Shown one piece after another: positions 10,996 through 23,740 of a stretch of DNA of 64,000 nucleotides. Where the stretch lies: positions 96,001 to 160,000 of the forward strand of contig JAXRKP010000669.1 in assembly GCA_037039925.1 (NCBI GenBank). Reading direction: 5' to 3'. The stretch comes from Doris montereyensis. Lineage: Eukaryota; Mollusca; Gastropoda; Nudibranchia; Dorididae. Under the pieces are notes generated by a model. It saw only the letters and a list, made by a program, of their open reading frames with translations. It made no database searches and had not been told where the DNA came from. Position 1 is the first letter of the stretch, and each line of letters opens with the position of its first letter. The translations under genes were made by a program, and so were the position numbers.

Positions 10996-11524
10996 ATCTG
11001 GACATTAGGGTTAACCGTTTGACAGAAAACTAGAGATTCTAAAATATGCTATACATCTTGATGATTATTGCTGTGCAAAATCGATTGATTGTTTTGGGTT
11101 GGATTGTTTAAAAAAAAGAAAACCGTAATTATTATACATGTACTGCATTACTTTATACTCATGTTTAGGTCGTTCTTGTACAATACATTGTGTACAAGCA
11201 ATATTCTTTACAATTAAATATAACTACACTTTGACATCACCTAAATTAATAAACGTGAAAGACAAAAGAGAGTATGCCATCGGTCCCAACCTCAAAGTAT
11301 GAACATTGGAATCCTCAAAATGTAAAGCAAGAGATGTAAAATAAAATCATCTGTTGACTATACTAAACCTTCAATCTAAATTATGTTTTGTTTCTATGCA
11401 TACGTGGATTTTTATTTTGTTTATCAAGGTGGGGGTGCTATTGGAAAGAGGGGGGGGTTACTGTAGCATACAATATATATGCCTTTATTTCAACTAATAG
11501 TTCGCACATGGTTTAAAAATGTTA

Positions 11525-11782
11525 AAAAGATCTTCTTCTTTTTCTTCTTCTTCTTCTTTTCATTCTTCTTCTTCTTCTTCTTTCTTTCTTCTTCTTCTTC
11601 TTCTTCTTCTTCTTCTTCTTCTTCTTCTTCTTCTTCTTCTTCTTCTTCTTCTTCTTCTTCTTCTTCTTCTTCTTCTTCTTCTTCTTCTTCTTCTTCTTCT
11701 TCTTCTTCTTCTTCTTCTTCTTCTTCTTCTTCTTCTTCTTCTTCTTCCTCCTCTTATCTTCTTTTCCTTTTTCTTCTTCTTC

Positions 11783-11849
<67 letters not shown>

Positions 11850-11862
11850 TAATAATAATAGC
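11525..11862. repeat. (TTC)n then (TAA)n microsatellite
   Basis: About 230 bp of nearly pure TTC is followed by about 70 bp of TAA. It is open in many frames on both strands because neither motif contains a stop in most registers. It is not coding. Confidence 0.97.
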
Positions 11863-12119
11863 TGACCAACTCAATTTCTTGAATACATATATTACCGTCA
11901 GAGGAATATTTTTAATCTTACCTAAACTGTTAATCCAGTTTTTGATTTTAAAGTAATGTGCTTACTTTTATTTTAAAAGTTTTCAGTGCTATTGCTGAGT
12001 TTCATTTCTGTTTGTAGTCTATTCCACATTCTTACTCTAAAAGTAGTAAAACGAGTGCAGATGACAATCAATGTTTAAAGATGGAACCACGTGCATGTAT
12101 GTTTGACAGCCTGATCTAG

Positions 12120-12690
12120 TTGTTCTTGTGTTAAGTTTAAGGTGATCTAATGGAATAAACAGCCATAGAGGAGAGCAGGACAATAAACTTTGTTGTATAC
12201 TGCCATTTTAATTTTTATTGGCACTTCTTGTTTACCTATAAATGCCTTTCCTAGATGATTATATTATATTGTCATTGCCTTTTCGATTCTCTGGCTGATT
12301 TCTTCTTTTAGTTTTCCCTCTGAGTTAATCATTACTCCTAGGTAATTGTAGCTTTGAACTTGTTCTAAATTCTCCTGCCCAATTTAAGATGTTGTATTTT
12401 AGCTTCCTAGTTACCAGTATTGTTTTGTTTTTATTTGCCACTAATCTAATTCCTCTGAAGGTCCCTTTCTGATTTTCCAAACAGAACTAAATCATCAGCA
12501 AATGAAAGCATTCCTACATTTACTGGTTTGAGCTTCCACATACCTACATTCTTTTTCTTCATTTTTGACTTTGCGACTGAATCCATAAATGTGAATACAC
12601 ACAAAAGAGGACTTAGGATTCAACACTGTCTTTCTCCTATATCTACATCACATTCTTCAGATAGCTGAGTTGACTAATTTATTTTTGTGT
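12120..12690 (-). mobile_element. LINE fragment, same family as 53465-54915
   Basis: Read on the minus strand this matches the LINE at 54080-54440 almost base for base. It covers the segment encoding GMWKLKPVNV, the SFADDLVLF catalytic box of the reverse transcriptase, and the SYNYLGVMINSEGKL block. Frames are broken and both ends are truncated. Confidence 0.85.
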
Positions 12691-12879
12691 GTGCATATTT
12701 TAAGTACCTGACATTTATCTGGACGGAACTTCATATTTCACTTTCTCTCCCATGTTTGTACATTCATGTGTTCAGGTCATTTTGTACTAAGAAATATGCT
12801 TCAATCCTCCATGTTATGAATTTTTCTATGCATTAAATTATTATCAGTGCCATAATTTTATTTCTCTCTTAAATTTAAA

Positions 12880-13130
12880 GGCGACTCGGTGGTCCAGAGG
12901 CAAGGTATCGGCCTCTCAACCAAAAGGTAATGGGTTCGAGCCCTGCCAACGGTTGAGAAATTTTCTCGATTTTTGTTTTTCGAGCAAAATCTACCCACCT
13001 GGTCCATGTAGGTGGATCGACGCCTAGACCCATCGGACACGAACGATAAAAGAAAGTACCGTGTGTAGATCACAACACTTTGTGCTCGCCAAAGATCCCG
13101 TGGGTAAATCAAATCAAATCGAAAATATCT
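12880..13130 (+). mobile_element. tRNA-derived SINE family A, copy 1
   Basis: The head looks like a tRNA gene: A-box TGGTCCAGAGGCAAGG and B-box GGGTTCGAGCCC about 40 bases later. The body has GGTGGATCGACGCCTAG and CACAACACTTTGTGC, and the tail is AAATCAAATCAAATCG. Other copies are at 13625, 55495 (minus), 62790 and 63300 (minus). Confidence 0.88.
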
Positions 13131-13624
13131 TAGATTTGAGTAGATGTACATACATTTTCTGTAATCCCTGATGAATGTTGCTAAAATCTTCATTAACATT
13201 GTGAGTACATGTATCATTATTATCACGTGACATGTCTGAGACAGGTATCCATGATCATGTCCTTCCAGTTTTCCCTGCTGTGAGCTAGATGTGAGAGTTC
13301 AATGGAAGGGGTCATTGCAATAGTATGCCTAAGTCACAATTACATCATTTAAAGAAAAAAGGCCAAAAACCATCATAGACTTTATCACTATTGTTGGCTT
13401 TAGGAATTCCAAGTTTCAAACGACTGTAAACGTGGTATATTTTCATCATATCATTTTCACGCTTTTCAGGAAGCATGATTTTCTTTTATTCCTTGGGATT
13501 ATCTCTCTGTCTCGTTTTTCACGTAAATGGACATATGCACACTATTGAAATGACCCTTTCGTGGGATTTAAAAAAGATAGAAATTTGTGTATTTCCTAAC
13601 GCAATCGAGGAAGTCGTTTGGTTG

Positions 13625-13965
13625 TCTGCCTGGGAGGTGATTTCATAGTCGAATGGCAAGGTGTCAGCGGCCCCTCAACCAAAAGGTCGTTGGTTCAAGC
13701 CTCAACAGGCTGTAAAGTGCTCTCGAGGTTTTTTTTTTGGAGTAAAAACTCCCTCCTGGTCCAGGTAGGTGGATCGACACCTAGTCCCATCGGAGACAGA
13801 CGATGAAATGGAGGTCCCCCCCCCCCCTGTGCAGACCACAACACTCTGTGCACGTTAAAGATTACTTTCCTATTTTCAGGGCAGTCCGGGGGGAAAAAAA
13901 TGAAAATCCTACCCACCAAAACCCCCGAGATCACCTTAGTTGTGAACATAGGGTAAAACCAAATT
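13625..13965 (+). mobile_element. SINE family A, copy 2
   Basis: It has the same head (GGCAAGGTGTCAGCGGCC, TTGGTTCAAGCCTC) and body (GGTGGATCGACACCTAGTCC, CACAACACTCTGTGC) as copy 1. It extends further 3' into ACCCCCGAGATCACCTTAG and ends AACCAAATTAAATT. Confidence 0.85.
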
Positions 13966-14199
13966 AAATTTAAAAATGACGAAACAAATTTTCTAAAGCA
14001 ATCGAGTAATGATTTTTGTTGCCTGCCTGAGCTTCTATTGCACTAGATCTTGCTACTCGTCATCATTTATTTTCTTCTTTCGAAACAGTCCTTTCTTAAG
14101 ATTTAGCCGAATGATTCCTCGTGTCTTTTCTGAGCAGTCTTCATCGGTATTCTTTAAGTTTGTGTTATTATCGTGTTCTTTTTCTTCTTCCACAAGTGG

Positions 14200-14400
14200 G
14201 AGTTAGGTCGTTCGAGCTACGAGAGTACCTTTGCAACGGCGACATAAATCGTTATGACCTCAGCTGGCTTCGGGGATAGTTGTGGGTCCTTGCAGCTTAA
14301 TCCACCTCTGGCGATCGGGTGAGCTCCATAGTTACACTGGGTAAGAAAAGGGCTAGACTACCCTATCAATCAATGCTGAAGCTCGCTTAGCGCCCTCTCG
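14200..14400. repeat. unclassified repeat shared with 41890-41980
   Basis: Read in reverse, this carries GAAGCCAGCTGAGG, CATAA and then AGCTCGAACGAC. The same string order occurs forward at 41895-41975 (GAAGCCAGCTGAGGGCATAA, AACTCGAACGAC). It is a diverged interspersed repeat of unknown class. Confidence 0.6.
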
Positions 14401-14454
14401 AGAGCAGGCTAACTGTTGGTCATTGAGGGATTTATTGTATGTGATTATCAAGAC

Positions 14455-14645
14455 TTATTGGTTTGTTTTAACACAAGACAACATGAAAGCCAGCCCATAG
14501 GAACGAAGACGAGACACAAGGAATAGGAAAAAATCCAGGCCACCCACCATGTCGAACCCGCGACCTCTGCGTCGGCACCCATCGCCTCGCCATGAAAAGA
14601 AAGCGTGCTACCAATCGAGCTAACTACGCTCCCTATCTTTTTCCA
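14455..14645 (-). mobile_element. tRNA-derived SINE family C, copy 1
   Basis: On the minus strand the order is TTAGCTCGATTGGTAGCACG (A-box), a 30-base spacer with ATGGCGAGGCGATGGGTGCC, then GCGGGTTCGACATGG (B-box). A second, closely similar copy is at 54940-55070, also minus. Confidence 0.85.
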
Positions 14646-14812
14646 TGATATGCGTATACACCACCATGCCAAGTAGGCCTAAGTCTCAAATTCAAAGTTA
14701 AGTGTAGGGTAATCAGGAGAAGAGTCCTGAGTCTTCTGGGCAGACGGCATAATCTCCCTACCAATGTCGCTGCTGGGTCGACAAGAGGGTCAGAAAATTG
14801 TCCGAACTGTTT

Positions 14813-14872
14813 TGTTTTTTTTTTTTTTTTTTTCCTTTTTTCCGTTTGTTTGTTTGGTTTTTTTTTTTGTTT
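14813..14872. repeat. T-rich tract
   Basis: An interrupted poly-T stretch, possibly the degraded A-tail of a minus-strand retroelement. Confidence 0.7.
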
Positions 14873-15039
14873 CTATTGCTCAGATTGGTAGGTGTATATC
14901 AAACGTCAGCAGATAAACGGCTATTAGACCTTTGCAGATTTGTTATCTAGTCCCATTTCAATCAAACTATATTATATATCTTTGTTTTTTTCTCATTCTG
15001 CCTATCTATTTACCTATAGCTTCCTCCTTCCCCGTCTAT

Positions 15040-15783
<744 letters not shown>

Positions 15784-15869
15784 TTCTGTCTCTTTGGGTT
15801 TTTTTGGTTGTTTTTTTGGGTTTGTTTTGTTGTTATTGTTTTTTGTTTGTTTATTTTGTTGTGGTTTTT

Positions 15870-18800
15870 TGTATCTGTATGGACACGTTGGAAGTGTGTT
15901 AATGTTTCCACTGTATAATCTATATATACGCGATGGATACGAGTTATTATTTCCACTGTATAATCTGAATGGATGTATGGAAAGTGAGTTATTATTTCCA
16001 CTGTATAATCTGTATGGATGTATTGAAAGTGAGTTATTATTTCCATTGTATAATCTGAAAAGGATGTATGGAAGGTGAGTTATTATTTTCACTGTATAAT
16101 CTGTATTGATGTACTGAAAGTGAGTTATTATTTCCACTGTATAATCTGTATGGATGTATTGAAAGTGAGTTGTTGTTTCCATTGTATAATCTGAATGGAT
16201 ATATTGAAAGTGAATTATTGTTTCCACTGTATAATCTGTATGGATGTATTGAAAGTGAGTTACTGCTTCCACTGTATAATTTGTATGGATGTATTGAAAG
16301 TGAGTTACTGCTTCCACTGTATAATTTGTATGGATGTATTGAAAGTGAGTTACTGCTTCCACTGTATAATTTGTATGGATGTATTGAAAGTGAGTTACTG
16401 CTTCCACTGTATAATATGTATGGATGTATTGGAAGCAAGTTCTTGATTCCACTGTATAATCTGTATGGACTTATTGGAAGCAAGTTATTGTTTCCACTGT
16501 ATAATCTATATGGACGTATTGCAAATAAGTTCTTGATTACACTGTACAATCTATATGGACTTATTGGAAGCAAGTTCTTGATTACACTGTACAATCTATA
16601 TGGACTTATTGGAAGCAAGTTCTTGATTACACTGTATAATCTATATGGACTTATTGGAAGTAAGTTCTTGATTACACTGTACAATCTATATGGATTTATT
16701 ATTGAATTGTAAGTTCTTGATTCCACTGTATAATCTATACGGACGTATTGAAAGTAAGTTCTTGATTCCACTATATAAACTATATTGGACGTATTGAAAG
16801 TAAGTTCTTGATTCCACTATATAATCTATAAGGACGTATTGGAAGTAAGTTCTTGATTCCACTATATAATATTAGTAAGTTATTGACACTGTATAATTGA
16901 AAGTAAGTTCTTGATTCCACTATATAATCTGTAAGGACGTATTGAAAGTAAGTTCTTGATTCCACTATATAATCTGTAAGGACGTATTGAAAGTAAGTTC
17001 TTGATTCCACTATATAATCTGTAAGGAGGCTATTGAAAGTAAGTTCTTGATTCCACTATATAATCTGTAAGGACGTATTGAAAGTAAGTTCTTGATTCCA
17101 CTATATAACCTGTAAGGAGGTATTGAAAGTAAGTTCTTGATTCCACTATATAATCTGTAAGGACGTATTAAAAGTAAGTTCTTGATTCCACTATATAACC
17201 TGTAAGGAGGTATTGAAAGTAAGTTCTTGATTCCACTATATAATCTGTAAGGACGTATTAAAAATAAGTTCTTGATTCCACTATATAACCTGTAAGGAGG
17301 TATTGAAAGTAAGTTCTTGATTCCACTATATAATCTGTAAGGACGTATTAAAAGTAAGTTCTTGATTCCACTATATAACCTGTAAGGAGGTATTGAAAGT
17401 AAGTTCTTGATTCCACTATATAATCTGTAAGGACGTATTGAAAGTAAGTTCTTGATTCCACTATATAATCTGTAAGGACGTATTGAAAGTAAGTTCTTGA
17501 TTCCACTATATAATCTGTATGGACGTATTAAAAGTAAGTTCTTGATTCCACTATATAATCTGTATGGACGTATTGAAAGTAAGTTCTTGATTCCACTATA
17601 TAATCTGTATGGACGTATTGAAAGTAAGTTCTTGATTCCACTATATAATCTGTATGGACGTATTGAAATTAAGTTCTTGATTCCACTATATAATCTGTAT
17701 GGACGTATTGAATTAAGTTCTGCTTCCACTGTATAATCTGTATGGATGTATTGGAATTAAGTTCTGATTCCATTGTATAATCTGTATGGACGTATTGGAA
17801 GTAAGTTCTTGATTCCACTGTATAATCTGTATGGACGTATTGGAATTAAGTTCTGGATTCCACTGCATAATCTGTATGGACGTATTGGAAGTAAGTTCTT
17901 GATTCCACTGTATAATCTGTATGGACGTATTGGAATTAAGTTCTTGATTCCACTGTATAATCTTCATAGACGTATTGGAAGTAAGTTCTTGATTTCACAG
18001 TTTAATCTTCATAGACGTATTGAATTTGATTCCTCTGTATAATCTTCATAGACGTATTGGAAGTAAGTTCTTGATTTCACTGTTTAATCTTCATAGACGT
18101 ATTGGAAGTAAGTTCTTGATTTCACTGTTTAATCTTCATAGACGTATTGGAAGTAAGTTCTTGCTACCACTGTATAATCTGTATGGACGTATTGGAATTA
18201 AGTTTTTGTTTCCACTGTATAATCTGTATGGACGTATTGTAAAATAAGTTCTTGATTCCACCGCATAATCTGTAAGGACGTATTGGAAGTAAGTTCTTGC
18301 TTCCGCTGTATAATCTGTATGGACGTATTGGAAGTAATGTTTTGTTTCCACTGTAACATCTGTATTTACGTATTGGAAGTATTTAAAAATAGATTCCTCT
18401 TTTCATTGTGTAATCTGTATGGACGTATTTCAAATTCAATCCTATTTTCCTTGTGTAATCTGTATGGACGTATTTAAAAATAAATGCATGTTTTCATTGT
18501 GAAAACTGTATTGACGTATTTCAAAGTAAATTCCTGTTTTCACTTTGTAATCTATAATGATGTACTGAAAGCAAGTTCTTGTTTCACGGTGTAACCTGTA
18601 TGGACGTATTTTTAAAGGAAATTCCTGTTGTCACTATGCAATCTGTATGGATATATTTCAAAGTTCATTCTTGTTGTCACTGTAATCGGTATGGACGTCT
18701 TTCAATGGAAATTCCTGTTCTCGCCGTGTAACCTGTGTGGACGTATTTCAAAGTAAATTCCTGTTCTCACAGTGTAACCCGTGTGGACGTATTTCAAAGT

Positions 18801-19175
18801 AAATTCCTGTTCTCACTGTGTAACCTGTGTGGACGTATTTCAAAGTAAATTCCTGTTCTCAATGTGTAACACGTATGGACGTATTTCAAAGTAAATTCCT
18901 GTTCTCACTGTGTAACCTTGTGTGGACGTATTTCAAAGTAAATTCTGTTCTCAATGTGTAACACGTATGGACGTATTTCAAAGTAAATTCCTGTTGTCAC
19001 TGTGTAACCTGTATGGACATATTTCGAAGTAAATTCCTGTTCTCATTGTGTAACGTGTATGTACATATTTCAAAATAAATTCCTGTCCTCACTGTGTAAT
19101 CTGTATGTACATATTTCAAAATAAATTCCTGTCCTCACTGTGTAATCTGTATGTACGTATTTCAAAGTACGTTAT
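15870..19175. repeat. 45-bp satellite, block 1 (with 90-bp higher-order repeat)
   Basis: This is a tandem array of a 45-bp unit containing CTGTATGGACGTATTG, AAAGTAAGTTCTTGATTCCA and TATAAT. Because 45 is a multiple of three, stop-free frames of 15-residue repeats run for hundreds of codons on both strands; they are not genes. From 17101 to about 17440 two monomer types alternate (AACCTGTAAGGAGG and AATCTGTAAGGACG), giving an exact 90-bp dimer repeat. Towards 18500-19170 the unit changes to CAAAGTAAATTCCTGTTCTC. Confidence 0.95.
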
Positions 19176-19184
19176 GAGGCGTTG

Positions 19185-19505
19185 TAACTGAACCGTAGTG
19201 TTGTCAGCTGGTAATCAGGCCGACACTGTTTCAAGCACCATGGCTGCACAGGTGGGTCATTTTCACAACGTTGTACTTAATGGTACTTCACTCTTACTTC
19301 ATCACTTAACTCAGGTGAATGAGTACCCAGCTATATGTAGAGAAAAATCTTGTCTCAGTGTTAGTACGACAAACCTAACAGGGTGTGTAATGCTCCCCCC
19401 TCCCATGAGTTCAGAAGGACTTTGAAAGAAATGGCCGTACAGGGGATACATGATGTAAAGTCGGTGAACCTACACTTGTGCGTGGATACAGACTTTATAA
19501 ATCCA
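19185..19505 (+). mobile_element. tRNA-derived SINE family D, copy 1, within the satellite
   Basis: This insert matches, in reverse, the element at 41560-41890. Shared strings in order are TGAACCG.AGTGTTGT.AGCT, TTTTCACAA.GTTGTACTT, AGTACCCAGCTATA, TCTTGTCTCAGTGTTAGTA and TACACTTGTGCG.GATACAGA. It separates satellite block 1 from block 2, whose monomers differ. Confidence 0.85.
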
Positions 19506-22500
19506 TCTTTATCGTTACGTTCTTGCTTCTATTGTGTAACCTGTATGGACGTATTTGAAAGAGTGGTTCTTGTTTCTATTGTGTAACCTGTATGGATGTA
19601 TTTGAAAGTGGGTTCTTGCTTTTTTTAACCTGTATGGACGGTTCTTGTGTAACTTGTTTCTAGTGTGTAACCTGTATGGACGTATTTGAAAGTGGGTTCT
19701 TGCTTCTATTGTGTAACCTGTATGGACGTATTTGAAAGTGAGTTCTTGCTTCTATTGTGTAACCTGTATGAATGTATTTGAAAGTGGGTTCTTGTTTTTA
19801 GTGTGTAACCTGTATGGACGTATTTGAAAGTGGTTCTTGCTTCTATTGTGTAACCTGTATGGACGTATTTGAAAGTGAGTTCTTGCTTCTCATTGTGTAA
19901 CCTGTATGGACGTATTTGAAAGTGGTTCTTGTTTTTATGTGTAACCTGTATGGACGTATTTGAAAGTGGGTTCTTTTTTCTATTGTGTAACCTGTATGGA
20001 CGTATTTGAAATTGAGTTCTTTTCTATTGTAACCTGTATGGACGTATTTGAAAGTGGGTTCTTGTTTTCTATTGTGTAACTTGTATGGACGTATTTGAAA
20101 GTGAGTTCTTGTTTTCTATTGTGTAACCTGTATGGACGTATTTGAAAGTGAGTTCTTGTTTCTATTGTGTAACCTGTATGGATGTATTTGAAAGTGGGTT
20201 CTTGTTTCTATTGTGTAACCTGTATGGACGGATTTGAAAGTGGGTTCTTGTTTCTATTGTGTAACCTGTATGGACGGATTTGAAAGTGGGTTCTTGTTTC
20301 TATTGTGTAACCTGTATGGACGGATTTGAAAGTGGGTTCTTGTTTTCTATTTGTAACCTGTATGGACGGATTTGAAAGTGGGTTCTTGTTTCTATTGTGT
20401 AACCTGTATGGACGTATTTGAAAGTGGGTTCTTGTTTCTATTGTTTGTAACTTGTATGGTGTATTTGAAAGTGAGTTCTTGCTTCTATTGTGTAACCTGT
20501 ATGGACGGATTTGAAAGTGGTTCTTGTTTCTATTGTGTAACTTGTATGGACGTATTTGAAAGTGGGTTCTTGTTTCTATTGTGTAACCTGTATGGACGGA
20601 TTTATGTAGACGTATTTGAAAGTGGGTTCTTGTTTCTATTGTGTAACCTGTATGGACGTATTTGAAAGTGGGTTGTTGCTTCTATTGTGTAACCTGTATG
20701 GACGGATTTGAAAGTGGGTTCTTGTTTCTATTGTGTAACTTGTATGGACGTATTTGAAAGTGGGTTCTTGTTTTCTATTGTTAACCTGTATGGACGTAAG
20801 TGGGTTCTTGTTTCTATTTGTGAACCTGTATGGACATTTGAAAGTGGGTTCTTGTTTCTATTGTGTAACCTGTATGGACATATTTGAAAGTGAGTTCTTA
20901 CTTCTATTGTGTAACCTGTATTGACGTATTTGAAAGTGGGTTCTTGTTTCTATTGTGTAACCTGTATGGACGGATTTGAAAGTGGGTTCTTGTTTCTATT
21001 GTGTAACCTGTATGGACGGATTTGAAAGTGGGTTCTTGCTTCTATTGTGTAACCTGTATGGACGTATTTGAAAGTGGTTCTTGTTTCTATTGTGTAACCT
21101 GTATGGACGTATTTGAAAGTGGGTTCTTGTTTCTATTGTGTAACCTGTATGGACGTATTTGAAAGTGGGTTCTTGTTTCTATTGTGTAACCTGTATGGAC
21201 ATATTTGAAAGTGGGTTCTTGCTTTCTATTGTGTAACCTGTATGGACGTATTTGAAAGTGGGTTCTTGTTTCTATTGTGTAACCTGTATGGACGCATTTG
21301 AAAGTGGGTTCTTATTTCTATTGTGTAACCTGTATGGACGTATTTGAAAGTGAGTTTTTTTTCTATTGTGAAACCTGTATGGACGTATTTGAAAGTAATT
21401 CTTGTTTCTATTGTGTAACCTGTATGGACGTATTTGAAAGTGGGTTCTTGTTTCTATTGTGTAACCTGTATGGACGTATTTGAAAGTGAGTTTTTGTTTC
21501 TATTTAGTAACTTGTATGGACGTATTTGAAAGTGGGTTCTTGTTTCTATTGTGTAACCTGTATGGACGTATTTGAAAGTGGGTTCTTGTTTCTATTGTGT
21601 AACCTGTATGGACGGATTTGAAAGTGGGTTCTTGTTTCTATTGTAACCTGTATGGACGCATTTGAAAGGGGTTCTTGCTTCTATTGTGTAACCTGTATGG
21701 ACGTATTTGAAAGTGGGTTTTGTTTCTATTGTGTAACCTGTATGGACGTATTTGAAAGTGGGTTCTTGTTTCTATTGTGTAACCTGTATGGACGTATTTG
21801 AAAGTAATTCTTGTTTCTATTGTGTAACATGTATGGACGTATTTGAAAGTGGGTTCTTGCTTCTATTGTGAAACCTGTATGGACGTATTTGAAAGTGGGT
21901 TCTTGTTTCTATTGTGTAACTGTGTATGGACGTATTTGAAAGTGGGTTCTTGTTTCTATTTGTGTATGGACGTATTTGAAAGTGGGTTCTTGTTTCTATT
22001 GTATGGACGGATTTGAAAGTGGGTTCTTGTTTCTATTGTGTAACCTGTATGGACGTATTTGAAAGTAATTCTTGTTTCTATTGTGTAACCTGTATGGACG
22101 CATTTGAAAGTGGGTTCTTGTTTCTATTGTGAAACCTGTATGGACGTATTTGAAAGTGAGTTTTGTTTCTATTGTGTAACCTGTATGGACGTATTTGAAA
22201 GTGGATTCTTGTTTCTATTGTGTAACCTGTATGGACGTATTTGAAAGTGGTTGATTGTGTAACCTGTATGGGTTCTTGTTTCTATTGTGTAACCTGTATG
22301 GACGTATTTGAAAGTGGGTTCTTGTTTCTATTGTGTAACCTGTATGGACGTATTTGAAAGTGGGTTCTTGTTTCTATTGTGTAACCTGTATGGACGTATT
22401 TGAAAGTGGGTTCTTGTTTCTATTGTGTAACCTGTATGGACGTATTTGAAAGTGGGTTCTTGTTTCTATTGTGTAACCTGTATGGACATATTTGAAAGTG

Positions 22501-23740
22501 GGTTCTTGTTTCTATTGTGTAACCTGTATTGACGTATTTGAAAGTGGTTCTTGTTTCTATTGTGTAACCTGTCTGGACGTATTTGAAAGTGGGTTCTTGT
22601 TTCTATTGTGTAACCTGTATGGACGTATTTGAAAGTGGGTTCTTCTTTCTATTGTGAAACCTGTATGGACATATTTATGAATTTTGTTTCTATTGTGTAA
22701 TTTGTATGGACGGATTTGAAAGGTTCTTGTTTCTATTGTGTAACCTGTATGGACGCATTTGAAAGTGGGTTCTTATTTCTATTGTGAAACCTGTATGGAC
22801 GTATTTGAAAGTGGTTCTTTCTATTGTGAAAAACGTATTTGAAAGTTTTTGCTTCTATTGTGTAACCTGTATGGACGTATTTGAAAGTGGGTTCTTGTTT
22901 CTATTGTGAAACCTGTATGGACGTATTTGAAAGTGGTTTTTGTTCTTGTTTCGTATTTGAAAGTATTCTTCTTCTATTGTAACCTGTATGGACGTATTTG
23001 AAAGTGGGTTCTTGTTTCTATTGTGTAACCTGTATGGACGTATTTGAAAGTGGGTTCTTGCTTCTATTGTGAAACCTGTATGGACGTATTTGAAAGTGGG
23101 TTGTTCTTTCTATTGTGTAAACCTGTATGGACGGATTTGAAAGTGGGTTCTTGTTTCTATTGTGAAACCTATTGTGAAATGTATGGACGTATTTGAAAGT
23201 AATTTTGTTTCTATTGTGTAACCTGTATGGACGCATTTGAAAGTGGGTTCTTGTTTCTATTGTGTAACTTGTATGGACGTATTTGAAAGTGGGTTCTTGT
23301 TTCTATTGTGTAACCTGTATGGACGTATTTGAAAGTGGGTTCTTGTTTCTATTGTGAAACCTGTATTGACGTATTTGGACTTCTTTCTATTTGTAACCTG
23401 TATGGACGCATTTGAGTGGGTTTTGCTTCTATTGTGTAACCTGTATGGACGTATTTGAAAGTGAGTTCTTGTTTCTATTGTGTAACCTGTATGGACGTAT
23501 TTGAAAGTGATTCTTCTTTCTATTGTGTAACCTGTATGGACGTATTTGAAAGTGGGTTCTTGTTTCTATTGTGTAACCTGTATGGACGTATTTGAAAGTG
23601 GATTTGTTTCTATTGTGTAACCTGTATGGACGGATTTCTGTTTTGTTTCTATTGTGAAACCTGTATGGACGTATTGGAAAGTGGTTCTTGTTCTTGTTTC
23701 TGGAAATTGTGTAACTTGTGTCACACGTTTACATATTTTA
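19506..23740. repeat. 46-bp satellite, block 2
   Basis: More than 80 units contain GTAACCTGTATGGACGTATT and TGAAAGTGGGTTCTTG followed by TTTCTATTGT. It is the same basic monomer as block 1 but one base longer and with a distinct consensus. Units with internal deletions are scattered through it, most densely at 21950-23400. Confidence 0.95.

Noticed and set aside
17010..17729. 239-codon frame of a 15-residue repeat that could be read as a repeat protein
   Set aside because: The satellite unit is 45 bp, a multiple of three, and contains no stop in that register. Frames are open on both strands and the same DNA repeat continues out of frame elsewhere.
19198..19586. Short frames between satellite blocks as genes
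   Set aside because: The sequence is a SINE D copy also present at 41560-41890.
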